12,185 nt of DNA from an uncultured Oscillospiraceae bacterium (GTDB taxonomy: Bacteria; Bacillota; Clostridia; Oscillospirales; Acutalibacteraceae), in contig USMJ01000010.1 of NCBI GenBank assembly GCA_900555805.1, positions 1 to 12,185 of the forward strand, in the 5' to 3' direction. Of this stretch, positions 1-7,631 are shown one piece after another (the first letter of the stretch is position 1; every line of letters begins with the position of its first letter). The notes under the pieces were generated by a model. That model searched no databases, had not been told where the DNA came from, and saw only the letters and a program-made list of their open reading frames with translations. The position numbers and the translations under genes were made by a program.

Positions 1-384
1 GTATTTGCCCGTTGAACGCTCAAAAACTATGTATTTTCTGTCGGAGGATTTGAACACAGGGTTCGAATAACCGATGTTTTCGACATAGCGCGTTTCGCCG
101 TTCGGCTTGAACGAAATGAGCGATTTCGCCGTGACGACGATATTCCCCGACGACAGATGTATCGAGCCGACGACTTCGCTGTCGGTTGAAAACAGCAGGT
201 CCTCGCCCCCGTCGCTCTTCGCTTTCTCGGTTCGCTGTCTGACATGCGGCGCGATGTAAAACGCCGTGAGCGCAAGAAGCCCCACCGAGATCAGAATTAT
301 GAGCGTACGCAATATTTTCTTCTGTTTTTTTCTTCCCTTGACTTTTATGACGGTCTCGGGGCGTTCGTTTTCTGTTTTAGCCAT
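1..384 (-). CDS. Membrane-anchored DUF5711-like protein, N-terminal part (cut by window edge)
   Basis: Only the first 128 codons are inside the window, with no stop before the left edge. The protein begins with a charged cytoplasmic segment that includes a basic KGRKKQKK stretch at residues 16-23. One hydrophobic helix follows at about residues 24-45, then a region rich in beta strands. This predicts a signal anchor with the large C-terminal part outside the membrane. The strand pattern, including GYSNPVFKSSDRKYIVFE at about 105-122, resembles the beta-propeller-like DUF5711 proteins of Clostridia, whose function is unknown. The family call is from memory of that pattern and is moderate. The start is ATG at 384 with a GGAG site about 9 bases upstream. 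It overlaps the end of truA by 8 bases (ATGGCTAA), so translation is probably coupled to truA. Confidence 0.7.
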   Translation of the reverse strand, partial: MAKTENERPETVIKVKGRKKQKKILRTLIILISVGLLALTAFYIAPHVRQRTEKAKSDGGEDLLFSTDSEVVGSIHLSSGNIVVTAKSLISFKPNGETRYVENIGYSNPVFKSSDRKYIVFERSTGKY

Positions 385-1129
385 CGTTATTTTCTCCGTA
401 AAAAACTTTATTCAGATACAGTCCGCAGGCGGGAGCCGTGGCCCCGGCTTTGCTTCTGTCCCTGCTTTCTATGATTTGCGGTACGCTCCCGGGTTCTATC
501 TTGCCGCGGCTTATATCGAGGAGCGTTCCGACTGCGATTCTGACCATATTATATAGGAAACCGTCGCCGCTGATTCTGAATATTATCCTGTCACCGTCTC
601 TTTCGACCGAAAAATCATAGACGGTTCTGACGGTGTCTTTGACGCTCGAACCCGCGGCGCAGAAAGCGGCGAAATCGTGAGTTCCGACGAAGTCTTTCGC
701 CTGGGCGTCGAGCAATTTTTCGTCAAGCTTATATTTATAATGAAAAGCCGTGTGGAGCGAAAACGGATCTCTGACCGCCGAGTTGTTGATGATGTAGACA
801 TATTCCTTGCCCTCGCAGTCAAATCTCGCGTGGAAGCTGTCGCTTACCTGTTTGCAGTCGGTGACGGCTGTCTGTTCGGGCAGGACAGCGTTGAGCGCGC
901 CGATAATTCTGTCGCAGGACATATCCGTCTCAAGTCGGCAGTTAAAGCAGAATTCGTTAGCGTGAACGCCGGCGTCGGTGCGGCTGCAGCCGTGAACAGT
1001 GACTTTCTGAGAGAATATGCGCTCGAAAGCGTCGGTCACGCATTGCTGAACGGTTATGCCGTTAGGCTGGATCTGCCAGCCGTGAAAAGCGAAACCGTCA
1101 TATTTTATTTTGAACAGATAGTTTCGCAT
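377..1129 (-). CDS. truA: tRNA pseudouridine(38-40) synthase TruA
   Basis: TruA isomerises uridine to pseudouridine at positions 38, 39 and 40 in the anticodon arm of many tRNAs, in the cytoplasm. The 250-residue product has the usual family length. The catalytic loop GCSRTDAGVHA spans residues 47-57, with the nucleophile expected to be Asp52. Other conserved blocks are RFDCEGKEYVY at about 102-112, FLYNMVR at 191-197 with the active-site Arg197, and APACGLYL at 232-239. The start ATG follows a GAGGTGG site that overlaps the ecfT stop codon, leaving only 9 bases between the genes. The ecfA1-ecfA2-ecfT-truA order is conserved in Firmicutes and supports the call. The stop codon overlaps the start of the downstream DUF5711-like gene. 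Confidence 0.97.
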   Translation of the reverse strand: MRNYLFKIKYDGFAFHGWQIQPNGITVQQCVTDAFERIFSQKVTVHGCSRTDAGVHANEFCFNCRLETDMSCDRIIGALNAVLPEQTAVTDCKQVSDSFHARFDCEGKEYVYIINNSAVRDPFSLHTAFHYKYKLDEKLLDAQAKDFVGTHDFAAFCAAGSSVKDTVRTVYDFSVERDGDRIIFRISGDGFLYNMVRIAVGTLLDISRGKIEPGSVPQIIESRDRSKAGATAPACGLYLNKVFYGENNDG

Positions 1130-1138
1130 TTTTCCACC

Positions 1139-1954
1139 TCATACAAGCGATCCGAATTTGATGTTAAGCAGGACTATACCTGCGATTGAAAGTGAAAGTG
1201 TAGCAAATGAGACAAAATCACGAACTCCGAGCTTCATTTTCTTCATTCGTGTCCTGCCCTCGCCGCCCTGATAACAGCGGCACTCCATAGCAAACGCAAG
1301 CTCATAAGCTCTTCTGAAAGCCGAAACGAGCAATGGAACAAGTATGGGTATGAGCGCTTTGGATCTGGCTATAAGTCCGCCGCTTTCAAGATCCGCGCCT
1401 CTCGCTTTCTGGGCGTTCATGATACGGTCTATTTCGTCTATAAGCGTCGGTATGAATCTCAAAGCAAGCGTCATCATCATCGCGAGAGTATGCACCTGAA
1501 TATGGAAAACCGTCAGCGGAGAGAGAAGTCTCTCTATGCCGTCGGTCAGCATTGTCGGCGTTGTGGTGTAGGTCAGAAGCGAGCTCGACATGATCAGAGC
1601 GACTATTCTGACCGCCATAAAGATCGCCGTATAAATTCCCTTGGTGGTGATAGTGAAGATCGACCACGAGACTAAAGTTGTACCGCCTGAGACATAAAAT
1701 ATGTTCAGAAGCGTTGTGAATATGATTATCGGGAGTATCGGCTTGATGCTTTTCAGAAACATCTTAAGCGGAACCTTGGATGCGAATATGGTCACAAGCA
1801 GCAGCGCGACCATCAGCAAAAGCGACCAGACGTTCTTGCAAAGGAAGATCAGCACGAGGAACATTATCGTGAAGATGATCTTCGCTCTCGGGTCAAGCGC
1901 ATGGACAAAAGATTTCTGCGGAAAATACTGACCTATGGTTATGTCCTTTATCAT
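1139..1954 (-). CDS. ecfT: ECF transporter transmembrane subunit EcfT
   Basis: EcfT is the membrane scaffold of energy-coupling factor transporters. It links the two ATPases EcfA1 and EcfA2 to exchangeable S subunits that bind vitamins or metals. The 271-residue protein has hydrophobic helices at about residues 25-57, 70-90, 105-130, 150-170, 200-212 and 250-265. The two coupling-helix motifs that contact the ATPases are visible: AQKARGAD (residues 181-188) and AMECRCYQGGEGRTR (222-236). In the second, the usual Ala-Arg-Gly is Cys-Arg-Cys, with the key Arg226 kept. The ATG at 1954 overlaps the ecfA2 stop in an ATGA arrangement, which suggests coupled translation. No S-component gene lies in the window, so the substrate cannot be read from context. 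EcfA and EcfT of this group II type are usually shared by several S subunits. Confidence 0.96.
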   Translation of the reverse strand: MIKDITIGQYFPQKSFVHALDPRAKIIFTIMFLVLIFLCKNVWSLLLMVALLLVTIFASKVPLKMFLKSIKPILPIIIFTTLLNIFYVSGGTTLVSWSIFTITTKGIYTAIFMAVRIVALIMSSSLLTYTTTPTMLTDGIERLLSPLTVFHIQVHTLAMMMTLALRFIPTLIDEIDRIMNAQKARGADLESGGLIARSKALIPILVPLLVSAFRRAYELAFAMECRCYQGGEGRTRMKKMKLGVRDFVSFATLSLSIAGIVLLNIKFGSLV

Positions 1955-2820
1955 TTCGCCTTTCCCCCTTTCAGAAACTTCAGAAGCTCCTGTCTGCCCG
2001 ATTCGACGGTGTAGATATCCGTTCTTACATCGAAGCCTTTTTCTTTGAGTTTGAGGAAGATAGATGTTATCTCGGGGATATTCAGTCCCATTCCGACAAG
2101 CTCGTCGGCTCTCGAATAGACTTCGTCGACCGTTCCGAACATAGCCTCCTCGCCCTTGTTCATGACGAGAACTCTTGAGGCTATCTTTGCGACATCCTCC
2201 ATGCTGTGTGAGACTATCATGACAGTGCTGCCTGTGTCTTTTCGGTATTGTGAGATGAGCGAGAGAACTGTGTCTCTGCCCTTGGGGTCAAGCCCTGCGC
2301 AAGGCTCGTCTAAAACCAGAATTTTAGGTTCCATCGCCATAACGCCGGCTATCGCCACTCTTCTTTTTTCGCCGCCCGACAGATCGAACGGTGACTTTTC
2401 AAGATAGCTTTCGTCAAGTCCGACGAATTTTATTGCTTCTCTGACGCGCCTTTTTATTTCGTCTTCGCTCAGCCCCATATTTTTCGGGCCGAACGAAATA
2501 TCCTTTTCGACGGTTTCTTCGAAAAGCTGATACTCGGGGTACTGAAAACAAAGACCGACGGAAAATCTCGCGTTTCTTGTTGAGGTCTTGTCCTGCCAGA
2601 TATCAACGCCGTCGACAAAGACTTTGCCGCTTGTTGGCTTCAAAAGAGCGTTAAAATGCTGAATAAGCGTGCTTTTGCCCGAGCCTGTGTGGCCTATTAT
2701 TCCTATAAGCTCGCCTTTTTCTATATCTATATTTATATTCTTTATAGCGGTATGCTCGAACGGGGTCTTGATTCCGTATATATATTCAAGCTCCTGCGTA
2801 TTAAGAACGGTTATTCCCAT
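1951..2820 (-). CDS. ecfA2: ECF transporter ATP-binding subunit EcfA2
   Basis: This ABC ATPase powers ECF-type uptake as a heterodimer with EcfA1, bound to EcfT on the inner face of the membrane. From the chosen start it has 289 residues, the usual EcfA2 length. Visible motifs are Walker A GHTGSGKST (43-51), Q-loop Gln93 in CFQYPEYQ, signature LSGGE (147-151), Walker B ILVLDEP with Glu172 (167-173), and the switch His205 in VSHSM. The reading frame continues 14 codons further upstream. ATG 2820 is preferred because it follows a near-perfect GGAGGTGA site and removes overlap with ecfA1. Its position second in the ecfA1-ecfA2-ecfT order and the divergent LSGGE signature favour EcfA2 over EcfA1. 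It ends in a 4-base overlap with ecfT. Confidence 0.95.
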   Translation of the reverse strand: MGITVLNTQELEYIYGIKTPFEHTAIKNINIDIEKGELIGIIGHTGSGKSTLIQHFNALLKPTSGKVFVDGVDIWQDKTSTRNARFSVGLCFQYPEYQLFEETVEKDISFGPKNMGLSEDEIKRRVREAIKFVGLDESYLEKSPFDLSGGEKRRVAIAGVMAMEPKILVLDEPCAGLDPKGRDTVLSLISQYRKDTGSTVMIVSHSMEDVAKIASRVLVMNKGEEAMFGTVDEVYSRADELVGMGLNIPEITSIFLKLKEKGFDVRTDIYTVESGRQELLKFLKGGKAK

Positions 2821-2824
2821 TTTT

Positions 2825-2832
2825 TCACCTCC
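2825..2832 (-). promoter_or_regulatory. Ribosome binding site that sets the ecfA2 start
   Basis: GGAGGTGA on the minus strand lies 4 bases before ATG 2820. Its final TGA is also the stop codon of ecfA1. The near-complete match to the anti-Shine-Dalgarno sequence decides the ecfA2 start in favour of 2820 over the longer frame beginning at 2862. It also implies that termination of ecfA1 and initiation of ecfA2 are coupled, which would suit two subunits needed in equal amounts. Confidence 0.85.
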
Positions 2833-3664
2833 GCAGCTTTTCAAAAGCAGACACAAACTCATCTGCGGTGAGGACGTCGCCCAAATTTACGCCATCCTTT
2901 TTGAGAAGATAGGCAAGCTCAGTCGCCTGCGGAACATCAAGCCCTATCTTTTTTATCTCGTTTATATGCGAGAACACATTTCGGGGCGTACCGTCGAAAC
3001 GGATCTTTCCGTCGTCTATGACTATGACCCTGTCCGCCTGAACTGCCTCGTCCATGTAGTGTGTGATGAAGATTACGGTTATCCCCATGTCTCGATTGAG
3101 ACGTTTTACGGTTTCCATGACCTCTTTCCTGCCTCTCGGGTCGAGCATCGCCGTCGGCTCGTCGAGAACTATACAGTCGGTCTGCATAGCGATAACGCCT
3201 GCTATCGCGACGCGCTGTTTCTGACCGCCCGAGAGCTTATGCGGCTCATGGAAACGGTAGTCGTACATTCCGACGGCTTTGAGTGATTCGTCGACGCGTT
3301 TTCTTATTTCATCGGGATCGACGCCGAGATTTTCGGGGCCGAACGCCACGTCGTCCTCGACTATGGTGGCGACTATCTGGTTATCGGGGTTCTGAAAAAC
3401 CATTCCGACCGTTCGCCTGACGTCGTTTTTTCTCTCCTCGTCCGAGGTGTCTATGCCGTTGACGAGCACTCTGCCCTCCTGAGGAACAAGAATGGCGTTC
3501 GTCAGTTTCGCAAGCGTGCTCTTGCCCGAGCCGTTATGGCCGAGCACGGCGACAAAGCTGCCTCTTTCGACCGACAGCGTTATGTTTCTGATGACCTCCT
3601 TGGCGGCGGCTTCCTGCTCGTCGTATCTGAAGGTGACATTATCAAATTCAATAATACTGTTCAT
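2825..3664 (-). CDS. ecfA1: ECF transporter ATP-binding subunit EcfA1
   Basis: This is the first ATPase of the ECF energy-coupling module and pairs with EcfA2 to hydrolyse ATP. The 279-residue protein has Walker [10 protein letters not shown] (42-50), Q-loop Gln91 in VFQNPDNQ, signature LSGGQ (144-148), Walker B CIVLDEP with Glu169 (164-170), a D-loop MLDP at about 173-176, and switch His192 in THYMDEA. The VFQNPDNQ form of the Q-loop is typical of EcfA1/CbiO-type ATPases. The start is ATG 3664, preceded by AAAGGT at suitable spacing. It lies 20 bases after the methyltransferase stop and is followed directly by ecfA2, with its stop inside the ecfA2 ribosome binding site. All catalytic residues are present, so it should be active. 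Confidence 0.95.
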   Translation of the reverse strand: MNSIIEFDNVTFRYDEQEAAAKEVIRNITLSVERGSFVAVLGHNGSGKSTLAKLTNAILVPQEGRVLVNGIDTSDEERKNDVRRTVGMVFQNPDNQIVATIVEDDVAFGPENLGVDPDEIRKRVDESLKAVGMYDYRFHEPHKLSGGQKQRVAIAGVIAMQTDCIVLDEPTAMLDPRGRKEVMETVKRLNRDMGITVIFITHYMDEAVQADRVIVIDDGKIRFDGTPRNVFSHINEIKKIGLDVPQATELAYLLKKDGVNLGDVLTADEFVSAFEKLRR

Positions 3665-3684
3665 TTTTCTACCTTTTCCCGTGT

Positions 3685-4548
3685 TTACTTTGTCCAGATC
3701 GCCGACGCTCCGCAGGGAAGTATCATTCCCGTTTCCGTAACGGGCAGACCTATTTCGCTCGAGGATACGCTGCCGCCGAATTTCGGCTTGACGGTCGATC
3801 CCAGAATATATTCCATAACGGACGCCGAAAGCCCCGTTGTGTATGAATTTATCAGCATCATGATCGAGTCTTCATACAAAAGCTCGCTGCAAAGCTCGAC
3901 GAAATCGTATACTTCATCCTCGAGCTTCCAGACTTCGCCGCCCGGTCCTCTGCCGTATGACGGCGGATCCATGATTATGATGTCATATTTGTTTCCGCGC
4001 CTTATTTCGCGCTTTATAAACTTGATACAGTCGTCGACTATCCAGCGGACCTTCCCGTCGGCGACCCCGGATGAGACGGCGTTTTCCTTCGCCCATGCGA
4101 CCATGCCTTTAGATGCGTCTACGTGTACCACACTCGCGCCCTCTTTAAGGCAGGCTATCGTCGCCGCGCCCGTGTAGGCGAAAAGGTTGAGAACCTTGAC
4201 CTCTCTGCCCGATTCTCTGATGAGCTTTCGGGTGTAATCCCAGTTGACCGCCTGTTCGGGGAAAATCCCCGTGTGTTTGAAGCCCATGTTTTTGACGTTG
4301 AAGGTCAGATCCTTATATTTTATCTGCCAGCGGTCGGGAATTTTTCTTTCTATCTCCCATTTTCCGCCGCCGCTTTTTGACCTTTTATAGTACGCATCGG
4401 CTTTTCGCCAGAGGAGATTTGACTTCTCGGTTTTCCAGATGACCTGCGGATCGGGTCTGACGAGGGTTATCTTTCCCCAGCGTTCGAGCTTGTCACCGTC
4501 CGAGCAGTCAATCAGCTCATAGTCTTTCCAGTCGGCCGTATATCTCAT
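3685..4548 (-). CDS. Class I SAM-dependent methyltransferase, RlmI/RlmK-like
   Basis: The 287-residue protein has a Rossmann-type methyltransferase core. The SAM-binding motif I is [12 protein letters not shown] (residues 119-130), with an acidic residue ending the next strand at Asp144 (HVDAS). The motif IV active-site segment DPPSYGRG spans 184-191. The layout matches the RlmI/RlmK-like family (Methyltrans_SAM type), whose characterised members methylate 23S rRNA. The first 100 or so residues form a strand-rich N-terminal region, but this is much shorter than E. coli RlmI (about 396 residues) and I do not recognise a PUA domain. The exact RNA substrate is therefore unknown. The start is ATG 4548 with a modest AAAGGT site upstream. 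It lies 43 bases after glmM and 20 bases before ecfA1 in the same transcription direction. Confidence 0.85.
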   Translation of the reverse strand: MRYTADWKDYELIDCSDGDKLERWGKITLVRPDPQVIWKTEKSNLLWRKADAYYKRSKSGGGKWEIERKIPDRWQIKYKDLTFNVKNMGFKHTGIFPEQAVNWDYTRKLIRESGREVKVLNLFAYTGAATIACLKEGASVVHVDASKGMVAWAKENAVSSGVADGKVRWIVDDCIKFIKREIRRGNKYDIIIMDPPSYGRGPGGEVWKLEDEVYDFVELCSELLYEDSIMMLINSYTTGLSASVMEYILGSTVKPKFGGSVSSSEIGLPVTETGMILPCGASAIWTK

Positions 4549-4571
4549 GCCTGTTACCTTTGCCTTTCCGT

Positions 4572-4587
4572 TTCGGGTTGACCCGAA
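4572..4587 (-). other. Intergenic hairpin after glmM, without U-tract
   Basis: A perfect 7-base inverted repeat, TTCGGGT / ACCCGAA, starts four bases beyond the glmM stop codon. In practice it would form a 6-bp GC-rich stem with a TCAA tetraloop. On the minus strand it is followed by ACGGAAAGG and not by a run of T, so it is not a standard intrinsic terminator for glmM. It could be a processing or mRNA-stabilising element between glmM and the methyltransferase. No function is shown. Confidence 0.55.
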
Positions 4588-4591
4588 GATT

Positions 4592-5941
4592 TTATATCAG
4601 TCTTTCTCTGACGACCTGCGCTATCTCGTTGGCGAGCTTATCTATCTGTTTCTGATCTTCGCCCTCGAGCATAACTCTGACAAGCGGTTCCGTTCCCGAA
4701 ACTCTGACCAAAACTCTTCCCTTGTCGCCGAGTTCCTTTTTCGCCGACTTTATCGCGAGCTTGATCTCTTCGTCGTAGGCGTATCTCGCCTTGCCCATGT
4801 TCGACACTCTGACGTTGACCATGACCTGCGGATAAACCGTCATGCACTTAGCAAGCTCCGACAGAGTTTTTCCCGTTTTCTTCATAACTCTGAGAACCTG
4901 AAGAGCGGTGAGCTGACCGTCGCCCGTTGTGGCGTAGTCGAGGAAGATAACATGACCCGACTGTTCGCCGCCTATCGAATATCCCTTTTGAAGCATGGTT
5001 TCGAGAACATATCTGTCGCCGACCTTTGTCGCTTCATATAAAATTCCGTTCTCGTCGCAGAATTTATAAAAGCCCATGTTGGTCATGACCGTGACGACGG
5101 CTGTGTTCTTCTCGAGCTTCTTTTCCTGTTTCATGTACGCCGAACAGATAGCTATTATTTTGTCTCCGTCGACGATATCGCCGTTTTCATCGACGGCGAG
5201 CATTCTGTCCGCGTCGCCGTCAAAAGCGAAGCCGGCAATAAGATGATTTTCTTTGACATAGCGGCTTAAATTTTCCATATGCGTCGAGCCGCAGCCCGCG
5301 TTGATATTGACGCCGTCCGGCTTATCCGACAGCATATCGCATTTCGCGCCGAGGTCGGTGAAAAGCTTTTCCGCGCTGACGGAGGATGAACCGTTGGCGC
5401 AGTCGAGAGCTATATGCATACCCTCAAAATCGACGTCGACCGTTCTTTTGAGGTGGGCTATATAGTCGTGAACCGTGTTTTCGCATTCGCTGACGCTTCC
5501 GACTGCTCCGCCCGTTTTAAGCGGCGGCTTGTCGACTTCGTCAAGAATTATGGCTTCTATCTGTTCCTCTATCATGTCGGGTAACTTGTAGCCGTCAGCC
5601 TTGAATATCTTAATTCCGTTGTACTCGCAGGGATTATGCGAGGCGGAGATCATGACCGCCGCGTCATAATTATATTTTTTGACGAGGTACGCGACCGCAG
5701 GGGTAGGCACTACGCCGAGGGTCATGACGTCTGCGCCGACCGAGCAAAGCCCAGCCGCTATCGCGCTTTCGAGCATTGCGCCCGAAATTCTTGTGTCCTT
5801 TCCGATAAGGACTTTCGGCTTTCTGTGTTTTTCGTCCGTCAGGACCATAGCTGTCGCCCTGCCTATATTCATAGCAAGTTCGCAGGTAAGCTCTGTGTTG
5901 GCGACGCCTCTGACGCCGTCCGTTCCGAATAATCTTCCCAT
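4592..5941 (-). CDS. glmM: Phosphoglucosamine mutase GlmM
   Basis: GlmM converts glucosamine-6-phosphate to glucosamine-1-phosphate in the cytoplasm, the step before GlmU makes UDP-GlcNAc for peptidoglycan. The 449-residue length is standard. The protein opens with the family sequence RLFGTDGVRG. The phosphoserine loop ISASHNP (98-104) places the catalytic serine at Ser101. The metal-binding loop is DGDADR (241-246), the sugar-binding motif GEQSGH (325-330) and the phosphate-binding loop RVSGTEPLVRVM (413-424). ISASHNP and GEQSGH distinguish it from general phosphoglucomutases. The start ATG 5941 has an AAAGGAGC site at good spacing. In many Firmicutes glmM lies behind cdaA and cdaR. Here it follows ruvB by 65 bp and neither partner is present. 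Confidence 0.97.
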   Translation of the reverse strand: MGRLFGTDGVRGVANTELTCELAMNIGRATAMVLTDEKHRKPKVLIGKDTRISGAMLESAIAAGLCSVGADVMTLGVVPTPAVAYLVKKYNYDAAVMISASHNPCEYNGIKIFKADGYKLPDMIEEQIEAIILDEVDKPPLKTGGAVGSVSECENTVHDYIAHLKRTVDVDFEGMHIALDCANGSSSVSAEKLFTDLGAKCDMLSDKPDGVNINAGCGSTHMENLSRYVKENHLIAGFAFDGDADRMLAVDENGDIVDGDKIIAICSAYMKQEKKLEKNTAVVTVMTNMGFYKFCDENGILYEATKVGDRYVLETMLQKGYSIGGEQSGHVIFLDYATTGDGQLTALQVLRVMKKTGKTLSELAKCMTVYPQVMVNVRVSNMGKARYAYDEEIKLAIKSAKKELGDKGRVLVRVSGTEPLVRVMLEGEDQKQIDKLANEIAQVVRERLI

Positions 5942-5976
5942 TGTATCGCTCCTTTAATTCTGTTCATGTGTTCCGA

Positions 5977-6000
5977 ACCCGTCCGAAATCGGGCTAGGGT
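5977..6000 (-). other. Imperfect hairpin between ruvB and glmM
   Basis: On the minus strand an outer ACCC/GGGT pairing encloses an inner CCGA/TCGG pairing, separated by an asymmetric internal loop. No T run follows it in the minus direction, so it does not look like an intrinsic terminator of the ruv genes. Copies of the 7-mer TGTGTTC lie on either side (5967-5973 and 6002-6008), which may be chance. I see no convincing -35/-10 pair for glmM in this 65-base gap. Confidence 0.3.
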
Positions 6001-6006
6001 CTGTGT

Positions 6007-7020
6007 TCAGTTCTTATATTCAAGCCCCAGATGCTCATACGCCTGTGGGGTGGCTATTCTTCCTCTCGGTGTTCTGCCAAGGAAGCCTATCTGCATGAGA
6101 TAAGGCTCATATACGTCCTCTATCGTGACGGCTTCTTCGCCTATCGCCGCCGCTATCGTTTCAAGTCCGACAGGGCCGCCGTTATAGCTTTTTATCATCG
6201 TCGTCAAAAGCCGTCTGTCCGTGGCGTCGAGACCGAGTTCGTCTATCTCCATTCTCTTCAAAGCGAGACAGGCGGCGTCCTTGTCTATAACGCCGTTTCC
6301 GACGACCTGAGCGAAGTCTCTGGCTCTTTTAAGAATTCTGTTGGCTATTCTCGGCGTTCCTCTGGAACACTTAGCTATCTGTAAAGCGCCTTCGCCGTCT
6401 ATGCCTATTCCGAGTATGGCCGCGCTTCTTGAAACTATACGGCTGAGCTCCTCGGGAGTGTAAAGCTCAAGTCTCATAACGACGCCGAAACGGTCTCTCA
6501 GCGGAGCCGAGAGCTGACCCGCTCTCGTCGTCGCTCCGACAAGCGTGAACTTCGGAAGATCAAGTCTTATAGATCTCGCCGACGGGCCTTTTCCGATGAT
6601 TATATCGAGCGCGTTATCCTCCATCGCGGGATAAAGCACTTCTTCAACGCTTCTGTGAAGTCTGTGTATCTCGTCAACGAACAGCACGTCGCCCTCGTTG
6701 AGATTCGTCAGCAGAGCCGCAAGGTCGCCCTGTTTTTCTATCGCGGGACCCGAAGTCACTCTGAGGTTGACGTTCATCTCGTTGGCTATTATTCCGGCGA
6801 GCGTCGTTTTTCCGAGACCCGGTGGGCCGTAGAGCAGAACATGGTCAAGGCTTTCGCCTCTTGAAACCGCCGCCTGAATGTATACTTTCAGATTTTCCTT
6901 GACCTTTTCCTGACCGATATAGTCTTCGAAGACCCTCGGTCTTAATGAGGTCTCTATGTCGGCGTCCTCCGAGGTATACTCGGTCGCCATTATTCTTTCT
7001 TCATAATCAAAGTCGTTCAT
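6007..7020 (-). CDS. ruvB: Holliday junction branch migration ATPase RuvB
   Basis: RuvB is the hexameric AAA+ motor that, loaded by RuvA, drives branch migration of Holliday junctions during recombinational repair. The 337-residue product has the family length. Visible motifs are Walker [10 protein letters not shown] (65-73), Walker B VDEIHRL (115-121), sensor 1 GATTRAG (162-168), an arginine-finger segment LRDRFG (174-179) and sensor 2 [10 protein letters not shown] (219-228). The C-terminal winged-helix domain contains [10 protein letters not shown] (322-331), the conserved DNA-contact signature. The start ATG 7020 has GGAG upstream. A second ATG at codon 11 is possible but lacks an advantage. 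It lies 18 bases after ruvA in a ruvC-ruvA-ruvB series. Confidence 0.98.
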   Translation of the reverse strand: MNDFDYEERIMATEYTSEDADIETSLRPRVFEDYIGQEKVKENLKVYIQAAVSRGESLDHVLLYGPPGLGKTTLAGIIANEMNVNLRVTSGPAIEKQGDLAALLTNLNEGDVLFVDEIHRLHRSVEEVLYPAMEDNALDIIIGKGPSARSIRLDLPKFTLVGATTRAGQLSAPLRDRFGVVMRLELYTPEELSRIVSRSAAILGIGIDGEGALQIAKCSRGTPRIANRILKRARDFAQVVGNGVIDKDAACLALKRMEIDELGLDATDRRLLTTMIKSYNGGPVGLETIAAAIGEEAVTIEDVYEPYLMQIGFLGRTPRGRIATPQAYEHLGLEYKN

Positions 7021-7038
7021 TTTATCTTCTCCGATCTT

Positions 7039-7629
7039 TTAAAGGATCTTCAACGCCTGAGTTATCAGCTTTTCAACGCTTAGGCTCTGATCGAGCTTCG
7101 CCACGGCGGACGACGCTTCCGACTGAGAATAGCCGAGCATAACAAGAGCCTCGACCGCCTCGCTTGTGTTCGACCCGAGCAGTATCTGCCCCGAAGCACC
7201 CGTCTCATCCGTACCCGAAACGTCGCCTGTTTTCATCTTGTCTTTAAGCTCGAGCACAACTCTCTGCGCTATCTTTTTGCCGACGCCCTGCGCCTTTGTT
7301 ATGGATTTCACGTCGCCGCTTGAAACAGCGAGGGCGAGCCTGTCGGGCGTGAGCTGGGAAAGTATCGCGAGAGCCGCTTTCGGGCCGACGCCAGAGATCG
7401 AAATGAGCATTTTGAAACAGTCAAGCTCGCTTTCGTCATAGAAGCCGAAAAGCTCGAGCGCGTCATCTCTGACGCTTAAGTGGGTGTAGAGCGTGACCTC
7501 GCCTTTTTTATCCGAAAGCTCGTTGAGCGTGGTGAGCGTGACGGAGCATCTGAAAGCGACGCCGCCGCATGATATCGCCACCGAAGAAGAATCTCTGTAA
7601 ACAATTTCTCCCGTCAAGCTGTAAAACAT
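7039..7629 (-). CDS. ruvA: Holliday junction recognition protein RuvA
   Basis: RuvA tetramers bind four-way DNA junctions and recruit RuvB rings. From ATG 7629 the protein has 196 residues, close to the usual 190-205. Domain I (about 1-64) is an OB fold opening with MFYSLTGEIV. Domain II has two helix-hairpin-helix DNA-binding motifs, SISGVGPKAALAIL (77-90) and TKAQGVGKKIAQRVVLEL (111-128). The C-terminal domain (about 150-196) is the RuvB-binding UBA-like module, with EALVMLGYS. The open frame extends 22 codons upstream, but that would overlap ruvC, and the conserved N terminus begins at 7629 after an AAAGGAA site. Only two bases separate its start from the ruvC stop, so translation is probably coupled. 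Confidence 0.96.
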   Translation of the reverse strand: MFYSLTGEIVYRDSSSVAISCGGVAFRCSVTLTTLNELSDKKGEVTLYTHLSVRDDALELFGFYDESELDCFKMLISISGVGPKAALAILSQLTPDRLALAVSSGDVKSITKAQGVGKKIAQRVVLELKDKMKTGDVSGTDETGASGQILLGSNTSEAVEALVMLGYSQSEASSAVAKLDQSLSVEKLITQALKIL

Positions 7630-7631
7630 TT

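Noticed and set aside
677..1189. 170-codon plus-strand open frame opposite truA
   Set aside because: It lies antisense to a well-conserved truA with intact motifs, has no ribosome binding site or recognisable domain, and is explained by the codon bias of the real gene.
2669..3286. 205-codon plus-strand open frame opposite ecfA2 and ecfA1
   Set aside because: It is an antisense shadow of two ABC ATPase genes whose full motif sets are on the minus strand, and its translation shows no family similarity.
3536..4177. 213-codon plus-strand open frame opposite ecfA1 and the methyltransferase
   Set aside because: It is an antisense shadow with low-complexity serine and threonine runs and no domain. 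The minus-strand genes account for the region.
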